Shown one piece after another: positions 1 to 5,506 of a stretch of DNA of 6,352 nt. Position numbers and translations under genes: made by a program. Each line of letters opens with the position of its first letter. Within the stretch, counting starts at the first letter, position 1. A model generated the notes under the pieces. That model did not search any database. It was not told where the DNA came from and worked only from the letters and a program-made list of their open reading frames with translations. Origin of the DNA: Bryobacteraceae bacterium (GTDB taxonomy: Bacteria > Acidobacteriota > Terriglobia > Bryobacterales > Bryobacteraceae); the NCBI GenBank assembly GCA_014379815.1, contig JACMLA010000801.1, positions 1 through 6,352 on the forward strand, in the 5' to 3' direction.

Positions 1-940
1 CCATCTTTTTCTCGTTCGTAAACAAGGTTTCCAGAGCCGGCCGCGTCGACTTATCCTTCAATCGCGCGAAGCCTTCTGCCGCGGATGCGCGAACACCTTC
101 GCTCTTGTCTGTGATGCCGTTCTGGAACAACACCTTCACTGACGGATCCGCAATCATTGCAAGTGCGCCAAGAGCCGCGCGCTTTACACGGTCGGACTTC
201 GCCTCGCCATAGACAGTTCGCAGATCCAGCACAGCATCGTGTGTTCGCAGCAACCCAGCTGTCTCGATAGCAGCGACCTGGATTCGCTCCTCCAGATCGC
301 GAAGCAGAAAGATCACGCGTGCTCCGGCCGACTCGTCGCGAATCTTTTGGAGTGCGATCAAAGACTCGAAGATCACAGCGTCTTCTTTGGATCGCAGCGC
401 GGTAATCAGTTCCGGCAAACCGGCTTGTCCCCGGAGTATGCCCAATGCGCGGGCTGCGGAAGCCCGTCCCTCAATCGAGGCTCCTCCACGCACCAGCGAA
501 GCCAATGCGCGGATCGCATCGGGCCGGACCGTTACATAGGGATCGATGACGTCACGATTCTCACGATCGAAACGGCTTCGGACGGCGGATGTGACACGCT
601 GCAGAGATCCCGATTCCACGTAGCCAGGCAGGTAGAAGTTGACTATGCCTTCGGTCGCCCGAATCTGCACGTCGGCGTCATTATCCCGGGTAGCAGCGAT
701 CAGAGGCTCAAGACTATACTGAGTGCCAATCGTAATCAGACTGCGAACCGCTTCGCGACGAACGTCGACTGCAGGGTCCTTCAGCAGCGGAAGCAGTTGT
801 GGGATCGATTCGGATCCGCTTTTGGAAAGGGATTTTGCTGTCCTGACTTTGGTCTTTGCATCAACGTTGCCCGATTCCTGGGCGATGCTGCACACACAAG
901 CCAACAGTCCGGCAGCAACCAACCGGCGGCAGAATGGCAT
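1..940 (-). CDS. Exported HEAT-repeat protein, 3' end beyond the window
   Basis: The minus strand is open from an ATG at 940 down to the left edge, giving 313 codons with no stop. The N-terminus is a signal peptide: arginines at 5-6, then a hydrophobic run to about residue 20. Two processing routes fit: a lipobox-like LLAC with Cys15 (lipoprotein), or signal peptidase I cleavage after SIA at residue 20. The remainder is a solenoid of helical pairs of the HEAT/PBS-lyase type, for example residues 45-71 (PQLLPLLKDPAVDVRREAV), 76-100, 157-200, 205-231 and 251-296, with the recurring pattern of a proline-led helix, Asp-Val-Arg turn and Ala-rich second helix. Such repeats are protein-protein scaffolds; no enzymatic motif is visible. 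It lies 57 nt downstream of the mqnD-like gene on the same strand and has its own AGGAG. The specific role is unknown; the HEAT assignment is firm, the lipoprotein assignment is not. Confidence 0.85.
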   Translation of the reverse strand, partial: MPFCRRLVAAGLLACVCSIAQESGNVDAKTKVRTAKSLSKSGSESIPQLLPLLKDPAVDVRREAVRSLITIGTQYSLEPLIAATRDNDADVQIRATEGIVNFYLPGYVESGSLQRVTSAVRSRFDRENRDVIDPYVTVRPDAIRALASLVRGGASIEGRASAARALGILRGQAGLPELITALRSKEDAVIFESLIALQKIRDESAGARVIFLLRDLEERIQVAAIETAGLLRTHDAVLDLRTVYGEAKSDRVKRAALGALAMIADPSVKVLFQNGITDKSEGVRASAAEGFARLKDKSTRPALETLFTNEKKM

Positions 941-945
941 TGTCT

Positions 946-950
946 CTCCT
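946..950 (-). promoter_or_regulatory. Shine-Dalgarno site of the HEAT-repeat gene
   Basis: On the minus strand AGGAG is followed by a 5-nt spacer (AGACA) and the ATG at 940. This fixes the start of the HEAT-repeat gene and shows it can be translated independently of the upstream mqnD-like gene. Confidence 0.7.
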
Positions 951-997
951 GAAGAAAACGATCCGGGCGCGGGGTCGCGCTCGCCAGCGAACGTATG

Positions 998-1843
998 CTA
1001 GCGAATGTATTCTACCTGAACCCGTTTTGGAATCAGTCCGGCTTCGAATCCCAGATCCAGCAGCTTCTGCGCGGCTTTTGGGATCACCTCTCCGGCGTCC
1101 ACCGTGTAGTGGTTCACGTACATTCCAACAAACTTTTCAGCTAGCGGAGTTTCCATGTCGCGAGCGAACTGCATCGCGTAGTTGAGTGCCTCTTCATGAT
1201 TGTCCAGCGCATACTGGATGCTCTCGCGCATCAGCCTGCAGCATTCGGTCTGAATCTCAGGGCTGAGAGATCTCAGCAAAGCATTTGCCCCCAGAGGCAA
1301 AGGCAGATTGTGAGTCTTCTTCCACCAGCGACCGAGGTCCATGATGTTGTGGAAACCGCCTTTGGCATACGTTAGCTGGGCTTCGTGAATGACAATGCCT
1401 GCGTCTACGATGTGCTCACTAACAGCATCGGTGATCTTGTCGAAGGGCATGATCACAGCCTCAAAATCAGGCTCAAACAAACTAAAGGCAAGATACGCGG
1501 TTGTCAGCTTGCCTGGAACCGCAATCCGTTTGCCCTTCAGTTCCTCCGGAGCGATTGGTTTGGAAGCGATCACCATCGGACCGTATCCGTCTCCGACGCT
1601 GGAACCACTTGCCATCAGCACATACTTGTCAGCTACAAAAGGGTAGGCGTGGTAGGAGATAGCCGTTAATTCGTACTGCCCTTCGTGAGCTTTCCGGTTC
1701 AGGCTCTCGATGTCGTCAAGAACGTGCTTAACATTAACCAGACGGGACCGTATCTTCCTGGTTGCGAGACCATAGAACATGAAGGCATCATCGGAATCCG
1801 GACTGTGGGCGCAAACAATTTCCTTCACTTCGGTGGGAATCAT
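998..1843 (-). CDS. mqnD: MqnD-type menaquinone biosynthesis enzyme (1,4-dihydroxy-6-naphthoate synthase family)
   Basis: A 281-residue cytosolic protein, the usual length for the MqnA/MqnD family, which has a periplasmic-binding-protein-like fold. MqnD converts cyclic de-hypoxanthinyl futalosine to 1,4-dihydroxy-6-naphthoate in the futalosine route to menaquinone. Signatures seen: HSPDSDDAFMFYGL at residues 13-26 (the family's SPCPNDTF-type ligand loop in a variant form), IAVPGKLTTAYL at 107-118, IHEAQLTYA at 152-160 and LPLPLGANAL at 180-189. His153 in the IHE motif aligns with the histidine proposed as catalytic base in the Thermus enzyme (from memory). No signal peptide is present, which argues against a transporter binding protein. 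The ATG at 1843 has no clear Shine-Dalgarno; a GTG at codon 6 is a less likely alternative. The HEAT-repeat gene follows on the same strand, and an OsmC gene diverges upstream. A paralogous MqnA or an uncharacterised member of this superfamily remains possible. No other mqn gene is in the window. Confidence 0.8.
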   Translation of the reverse strand: MIPTEVKEIVCAHSPDSDDAFMFYGLATRKIRSRLVNVKHVLDDIESLNRKAHEGQYELTAISYHAYPFVADKYVLMASGSSVGDGYGPMVIASKPIAPEELKGKRIAVPGKLTTAYLAFSLFEPDFEAVIMPFDKITDAVSEHIVDAGIVIHEAQLTYAKGGFHNIMDLGRWWKKTHNLPLPLGANALLRSLSPEIQTECCRLMRESIQYALDNHEEALNYAMQFARDMETPLAEKFVGMYVNHYTVDAGEVIPKAAQKLLDLGFEAGLIPKRVQVEYIR

Positions 1844-1861
1844 AACTTGTGGGCTGCCCCA

Positions 1862-1870
1862 AATATATCA
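1862..1870 (-). promoter_or_regulatory. Candidate extended -10 promoter of the mqnD-like gene
   Basis: In the 73-nt divergent gap the minus strand reads TGATATATT, an extended -10 (TGn followed by TATATT, five of six matches to TATAAT). No good -35 is found at the usual distance, as is tolerated for extended -10 promoters. It would place the transcript start about 12 nt before the ATG at 1843, giving a very short leader and fitting the absence of a Shine-Dalgarno. On the plus strand the same gap offers only a weak pair for the OsmC gene: TTGTGG at 1847-1852 and GATATT at 1871-1876. Confidence 0.3.
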
Positions 1871-1907
1871 GATATTGCTCACCATCCCTGAGAATTAAGA
1901 GTTTTTT

Positions 1908-1912
1908 GGAGG
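1908..1912 (+). promoter_or_regulatory. Shine-Dalgarno site selecting a TTG start for the OsmC gene
   Basis: GGAGG lies 4 nt before the TTG at 1917. An in-frame stop (TAA) at 1896-1898 rules out a longer protein, and the ATG at 1958 is out of frame, so TTG is the only start that keeps the conserved N-terminal strand of the family. Confidence 0.7.
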
Positions 1913-1916
1913 CATC

Positions 1917-2384
1917 TTGAGAAGCGTAAGAAACCACCAGTACACTGTAACGATTCAATGGACAGGCAACCTCGGTACCGGTACTTCGGCGTATACCGCG
2001 TACAGCCGGGACCACCTTCTGTTCGCCTCCACAAAGGCAGTCTCGGTACCGATGAGTTCGGAACCTGTCTTCCGGGGTGACATGTCCCGCTATAGTCCGG
2101 AGGAACTGCTTCTTGCCTCGCTATCCTCCTGCCACATGCTGTGGTTTCTCCACGTTTGCTCCGACGCGAAAGTGACGGTTCTGGAATACACCGATCAGCC
2201 GACGGGCGTGATGGTGGAAAGCGAGGACGGATCCGGGGAGTTCCGGCATGTCGTCCTGTGTCCCCGTGTCAGGATCACAGAAGAGGAGCGCGAAAGCGAA
2301 CTCGAATCGCTGCATCAGCAGGCACATGACAAATGCTTTATCGCACGGTCCGTTCGTTTTCCGGTCACAATCGAACTTAAGTAG
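1917..2384 (+). CDS. OsmC-family thiol peroxidase
   Basis: A 155-residue cytosolic protein with both redox cysteines of the OsmC/Ohr superfamily: Cys72 in SPEELLLASLSSCHMLWF (residues 60-77) and Cys140 in HDKCFIARS (137-145). Members reduce hydroperoxides through a disulfide between these two cysteines; Glu62 or Glu63 in the PEELL motif probably belongs to the active-site network. The length is typical for the family and the C-terminal strand (SVRFPVTIELK) is complete. The SSCHMLWFLH context is that of the general OsmC group rather than Ohr, so the preferred peroxide is uncertain. Cys81 and Cys115 are additional cysteines of unknown role. Translation begins at TTG with a strong GGAGG. The gene stands alone: mqnD diverges to its left, and the signalling operon starts 69 nt downstream after a gap with its own candidate promoter. 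Confidence 0.9.
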   Translation: MRSVRNHQYTVTIQWTGNLGTGTSAYTAYSRDHLLFASTKAVSVPMSSEPVFRGDMSRYSPEELLLASLSSCHMLWFLHVCSDAKVTVLEYTDQPTGVMVESEDGSGEFRHVVLCPRVRITEEERESELESLHQQAHDKCFIARSVRFPVTIELK

Positions 2385-2391
2385 AGAGCTG

Positions 2392-2440
2392 GTAAAAACG
2401 TTGTAAATGCGAAAAAGTCAGCTGCTTTATCCGTTACAAT
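2392..2440 (+). promoter_or_regulatory. Candidate operator and promoter of the signalling operon
   Basis: The 69-nt gap before the OmpR-type regulator contains two similar 9-mers, GTAAAAACG at 2392-2400 and GTAAATGCG at 2403-2411, which match at seven of nine positions and start 11 bp apart. Tandem direct repeats on an 11-bp period are the usual binding pattern of OmpR/PhoB-family regulators. A -10-like TACAAT sits at 2435-2440, but the -35 position (about 2412-2417, AAAAAG) is poor, as is common at promoters needing an activator. Autoregulation by the adjacent regulator is inferred. The repeats are A-rich, so a chance match is possible. Confidence 0.35.
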
Positions 2441-2453
2441 TCACTGAGAAGTA

Positions 2454-3128
2454 ATGCACACAATCCTGGTGATCGAGGATGATGAGAGCCTCCGGGACAC
2501 TGTAGGACTGTTGCTGGAGAGGGAAGGCTTTCGGCCTATCCTCGTTGCCGATGGGCGTACCGGTCTGGAAGAGGCCCTGCGGTCAAGACCCTCGCTGATG
2601 CTTGTCGATTTGCGGCTGCCGGAGATGAGCGGTCTGGAAATCTGCAGGGAAATCCGCAGCGCAAAGTTGCCAATTCCGATTATTGTTCTCAGTGCCGTTG
2701 GCGATGAGATCGATAAGGTTCTGCTGCTTGAAGTGGGTGCCGACGATTACATCGTCAAGCCCTTTGGAACGCGCGAACTTCTTGCGCGTATCCGGGCCGT
2801 CTTGCGGAGATCGTCTCCTGATGCGCCCCGGCTGTTCTCCTTTAGCGATATTCAGATCGATGTCGAGCGTCGCATCGTCACAAGGGCGGGGAAGGAAATC
2901 AAGCTCACGCCGGCTGAATACAATCTGCTGACTTTCTTCGTGCATAACGAAGACCGGCCGCTGACGCGCGACGTACTTCTGAACTCAGTCTGGGGCTATC
3001 AGTCGATCCCGAACACCCGCACCGTGGACGCGCACGTCGTGCGTCTCCGCCAGAAGCTGGAACCGAATCCTGAAGCGCCCGTTCACTTCCTGACGCTGCA
3101 CGGTGTCGGCTACCGGTTCCTGAGTTGA
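2454..3128 (+). CDS. OmpR/PhoB-family response regulator (receiver plus winged helix)
   Basis: A 224-residue two-domain transcription regulator of standard length. The receiver (about residues 1-120) has the acidic pocket Asp9/Asp10, phospho-acceptor Asp52 in LMLVDLRLPEMSG, switch residue Ser80, and Lys102 before Pro103 in YIVKPF, so it should be phosphorylatable. Residues 128-222 form the OmpR-type winged helix, with LTPAEYNLLTFF at 151-162, the recognition-helix region TRTVDAHVVRLRQKL at 188-202 and the final hairpin HGVGYRFLS. The ATG at 2454 has only a weak GAGAAG upstream. The receiver-only gene follows after 3 nt, and the probable partner sensor is three genes further on (5503). Its KdpE/PhoB-like appearance does not identify a regulon; targets are unknown. 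A direct repeat in the upstream gap could be its own operator. Confidence 0.95.
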   Translation: MHTILVIEDDESLRDTVGLLLEREGFRPILVADGRTGLEEALRSRPSLMLVDLRLPEMSGLEICREIRSAKLPIPIIVLSAVGDEIDKVLLLEVGADDYIVKPFGTRELLARIRAVLRRSSPDAPRLFSFSDIQIDVERRIVTRAGKEIKLTPAEYNLLTFFVHNEDRPLTRDVLLNSVWGYQSIPNTRTVDAHVVRLRQKLEPNPEAPVHFLTLHGVGYRFLS

Positions 3129-3131
3129 TCC

Positions 3132-3506
3132 ATGCGCACCATACTGGTCGTGGAAGACGATCCCAACATGGCGGAGATGGTCGAGCTCGCCCTGCTGCGG
3201 GTGCCCGGCGTTGAAGTCCGTTGCTTTCCTAATGTGGAGCAGGCACGCGCCAGGCTTGCTTCCGCCGAACAGTTCGACGTTCTCATAACCGACGTTCACC
3301 TGCCGGGTGAAGACGGACTCGCCCTTGTCGCCTCTGTACGGGCAATGCCTGCGCGATGTGGCTTGCCGGTGATTGTGACAACCAGCAGCCGCGAACCCGC
3401 TCTGCGCCAAAGGGCGGAAGCCATGGGAGTGCTGCTGTTTCTGGAAAAACCATGGTCGGCAGGCAGGCTCTGTGACACCATACATTCATTGTTCAATGAG
3501 ACCTGA
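3132..3506 (+). CDS. Receiver-only response regulator (CheY-like)
   Basis: A 124-residue stand-alone receiver domain with no output domain. All phosphotransfer residues are present: Asp9/Asp10, phospho-acceptor Asp54 in VLITDVHLPGEDG, Thr84 or Ser85, and Lys106 in FLEKPW. Its first strand (MRTILVVEDD) closely resembles that of the preceding regulator (MHTILVIEDD), which may reflect duplication or only family conservation. It starts 3 nt after the previous stop with no Shine-Dalgarno, so translation is probably coupled. Its last 11 nt overlap the porin start at 3496. Such proteins act through protein contact, as phosphate sinks or as phosphorelay intermediates; which applies here cannot be read from the sequence. 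Flagellar CheY is unlikely, since no chemotaxis genes are nearby. Confidence 0.92.
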   Translation: MRTILVVEDDPNMAEMVELALLRVPGVEVRCFPNVEQARARLASAEQFDVLITDVHLPGEDGLALVASVRAMPARCGLPVIVTTSSREPALRQRAEAMGVLLFLEKPWSAGRLCDTIHSLFNET

Positions 3507-4830
3507 GCCTTGCTGGTTTGCTTTCCGGCTTTTGCTGTTCACGATTTCGGTGTCGTGCCGTGTGATTGCCGATCCACAGACTCCCGAACCGGCTGGGCAA
3601 ATGGAAGCCGTGCTGGCAAGGCTGGACCGTCTGGAAGCAGAGAACACCCGGCTCAGGACGGAACTGGAGAAGCTCCAGGCCCGCCTTGGTATCGGCTCAG
3701 AGCCTCCGCTGGAAGAACGGGTTGCCGTCACCGAACAGAGGGTGGAGGAACAAGCGCAGGCGAAGGTAGAGTCCTCGCAGCGCGCTATTGTCCGCCTGAA
3801 AGGCATGCTGCTGTTCAACGCGTTCAGCAGCGGTCGCAACGGCGTTCCAGCGGACTTTCCCACCATCGCAACCGCGGCGAGAAACAGCAGCCAGATTCGT
3901 GCCACGATGCGCCAAAGCTCGGTGGGCATTGCAGTGGAAAGTCCATTTTCCATAGCAGGGGCGCATGCTCGCGGCGAGTTAATGGCAGACTTCTTCGGCG
4001 AATTTGAGGACTACAACACGCCTCGTATCCGGACCGGCTTTCTGGAGCTGCAGTGGCCGTCTACTGCGGTTACCGTCGGTATCGAAAAGCCGATTGTTGC
4101 CCCGCGGAATCCGTCGAGCCTCGCTCAGTTCCTCTATCCGGCCCTCTGGGGTGCCGGCAACTTGTGGCTCTGGCAGCCGCAAATCCGCATCGAGCAGAAA
4201 TTCAATCTGGCTGGTTCCGAAGTGAAGCTGCAGGCAGGTCTTCTGCAGACCAACGACCAGCGCGCCCTGCCGGGGAACTCCAGCATTGTGCTCCAGCCGC
4301 GTCCGGCATGGCAGGGAAGGCTCGCTTTCGCGCGGCGTTTCGGCGAGGATCGTGCCTTCGAAGTTGCACCAGGCTTTCACTCCAGCAGAAGTCTCCTGCA
4401 AGGCACATCGGTGCTGTCTCAACTGATCACCACTGACTGGCGGATTGCACCTGCCAGTCAGTGGGAACTGACAGGTGCGATGTTCACCGGTCGCAACGCG
4501 GGACCTATAGGCGGAGTTCGCCAGGGCATTGCCTTTGTCCGCCCCGGCGTTCCGCAGGCGGTAAGAACCTTCGGAGGATGGAACCAGCTAATGTACCGTC
4601 CAGTCGAGCGATTGAGGCTGCACGCCATCCTGGGACAACAGGACGACAACGACAGCGATGCGGGCCGCGGCAGTCTAAGCCGGAATGTATCCTGGATGCT
4701 GAACGGAATTCTTCAGCTGGGACCGAATGTCCTGGTAGGCCTCGAGGCACAACAGATCCGTTCGTCTTATGTAGGTCTGCCCACCCGGGTACTGAATCGT
4801 TATGACGTTTCTCTCGGTTATCTGTTTTAG
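3496..4830 (+). CDS. Outer-membrane beta-barrel porin with N-terminal coiled coil (DcaP-like)
   Basis: From the ATG at 3496 the product is 444 residues. I prefer this start to the upstream in-frame GTG at 3472 because it puts the signal peptide at the very N-terminus: hydrophobic core at about 7-20 and probable cleavage after VIA at residue 25. Residues 36-64 are a clear heptad coiled coil (LARLDRLEAENTRLRTELEKL), as in trimeric porins of the DcaP type, and a second charged helix covers about 71-98. From about residue 99 the chain alternates polar and hydrophobic residues in long strands, including RQSSVGIAVESP (139-150) and GELMADFFGEF (160-170), and it ends in YDVSLGYLF, a BAM-type C-terminal signal with terminal Phe444. 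It is expected to form a channel in the outer membrane; the substrate is unknown. There is no Shine-Dalgarno; translation is probably coupled to the overlapping receiver gene. The DcaP likeness is from general pattern, not alignment. Confidence 0.82.
   Translation: MRPEPCWFAFRLLLFTISVSCRVIADPQTPEPAGQMEAVLARLDRLEAENTRLRTELEKLQARLGIGSEPPLEERVAVTEQRVEEQAQAKVESSQRAIVRLKGMLLFNAFSSGRNGVPADFPTIATAARNSSQIRATMRQSSVGIAVESPFSIAGAHARGELMADFFGEFEDYNTPRIRTGFLELQWPSTAVTVGIEKPIVAPRNPSSLAQFLYPALWGAGNLWLWQPQIRIEQKFNLAGSEVKLQAGLLQTNDQRALPGNSSIVLQPRPAWQGRLAFARRFGEDRAFEVAPGFHSSRSLLQGTSVLSQLITTDWRIAPASQWELTGAMFTGRNAGPIGGVRQGIAFVRPGVPQAVRTFGGWNQLMYRPVERLRLHAILGQQDDNDSDAGRGSLSRNVSWMLNGILQLGPNVLVGLEAQQIRSSYVGLPTRVLNRYDVSLGYLF
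4430..4478 (+). repeat. Perfect 12-bp inverted repeat overlapping a second hairpin, inside the porin gene
   Basis: CCACTGACTGGC at 4430-4441 and GCCAGTCAGTGG at 4453-4464 are perfect reverse complements with 11 nt between; one G-U and one G-C pair can extend the stem to 14 pairs with a 7-nt loop. The downstream arm also takes part in another hairpin: GCACCTGCCAGT at 4447-4458 pairs with ACTGACAGGTGC at 4467-4478 in 11 of 12 positions. The two stems cannot form together. The reading frame is uninterrupted (residues about 312-328, TDWRIAPASQWELTG). There is no T-tract, so neither hairpin is an intrinsic terminator. The pairing is a direct observation; any function is speculation. Confidence 0.75.
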
Positions 4831-5506
4831 CCTGCTGGCCCACCTGACGGCGACTGGTGCCGAGGTGGCTGGCCGCATACAGCTTCGCGATTCCCAGGAG
4901 AGAAAAGTCGAGCGCGGGCATGACTACTCCAACGTAGTCGTCTGGCTGGAACCGGTGGGTGCTAAACCGCTGGAACCCGAGACGCCAGGCAAGGCCGTAA
5001 TGCTGCAAAAGAACAAAAAGTTTGTACCTCATGTGCTGGCAGTGCGCAAAGGTACTCTGGTGGATTTTCCCAATCTCGACGCAATCTTCCACAACGCTTT
5101 CTCCAACTTCAGTGGTCAGCTTTTCGATATCGGCCTCTATAAGCCAGGCAGTTCGCGGACCGTTCCCTTCCAGAGGCCGGGTATTGTGCGAGTCTTTTGC
5201 AATATCCATTCCGCAATGAGTGCGGTGATTGTTGTGGTGGATACGCCATGGTTCGCCATCACAGGCCAGGACGGTACTTTCCGGATCAGTGGAATTCCTG
5301 CGGGCGAGTACCGGATGAAGGTATTCCACGAGCGAGCCACACCCGCTGTACTGGCGAAGCAGGAACGCGTTGTGACCGTAAACGCGGACGGAATCAGCGA
5401 TCTGGCACTGACGATTTCGGAAAACGGATACCTGTCCATTCCACACGGAAACAAACACGGGAAGCCGTACCCGAGAAATGGAGACAGCTATGGAGTCCAG
5501 CAATGA
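4802..5506 (+). CDS. Periplasmic cupredoxin with C-terminal carboxypeptidase-regulatory-like domain
   Basis: A 234-residue exported protein. Residues 1-20 are a signal peptide, with probable cleavage after ATGA. The cupredoxin part (about 21-147) carries a full set of type 1 copper ligands: His97 in AIFHNAF, and Cys133, His136 and Met139 in VFCNIHSAM. The Cys-X2-His-X2-Met spacing is that of amicyanin, and relatives are often named methylamine utilization proteins. No methylamine dehydrogenase genes are seen, so that name should not be read as function. Residues about 150-208 (GTFRISGIPAGEYRMKVFH) form a small beta-sandwich of the carboxypeptidase regulatory type. A mononuclear copper electron carrier or copper-binding signalling partner in the periplasm fits. 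The start overlaps the porin end by 29 nt without a clear Shine-Dalgarno, and its stop overlaps the sensor start (ATGA), so co-production with both is likely. Confidence 0.88.
   Translation: MTFLSVICFSLLAHLTATGAEVAGRIQLRDSQERKVERGHDYSNVVVWLEPVGAKPLEPETPGKAVMLQKNKKFVPHVLAVRKGTLVDFPNLDAIFHNAFSNFSGQLFDIGLYKPGSSRTVPFQRPGIVRVFCNIHSAMSAVIVVVDTPWFAITGQDGTFRISGIPAGEYRMKVFHERATPAVLAKQERVVTVNADGISDLALTISENGYLSIPHGNKHGKPYPRNGDSYGVQQ
5492..5495 (+). promoter_or_regulatory. Shine-Dalgarno site of the sensor gene
   Basis: GGAG lies 7 nt before the ATG at 5503, inside the end of the cupredoxin gene. It supports the 5503 start, whose ATG overlaps the upstream TGA in an ATGA junction. A nearby ATG at 5490 is in another frame. 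Confidence 0.55.

Noticed and set aside
239..952. A 237-codon plus-strand frame over the left region
   Set aside because: It is antisense to the HEAT-repeat gene, has no ribosome site or family resemblance, and is rich in Cys, Gln and Arg in a way typical of shadow frames.
967..980. Small hairpin (GCGCG, 4-nt loop, CGCGC) between the mqnD-like and HEAT genes
   Set aside because: Only five base pairs, with just a short distant T-run on the minus strand. This is too weak to call a terminator.
2387..2423. AGCTG...CAGCT pairing downstream of the OsmC gene as a terminator
   Set aside because: Five pairs around a 27-nt loop and no proper T-tract. The same stretch is better described by the direct repeats before the regulator.
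2742..2756. Short palindrome GACGATTACATCGTC in the first response regulator
   Set aside because: It encodes the conserved DDYIVK motif of receivers and is explained by those codons.
3472..3495. GTG at 3472 as the porin start
   Set aside because: It would add eight polar residues in front of the signal peptide and extend the overlap with the receiver gene. The ATG at 3496 gives a normal signal peptide and a short overlap.
4802..5506. Naming the cupredoxin as amicyanin or a methylamine utilization gene
   Set aside because: The copper loop spacing matches, but no methylamine dehydrogenase genes are present and the extra C-terminal domain and neighbours point to another role.
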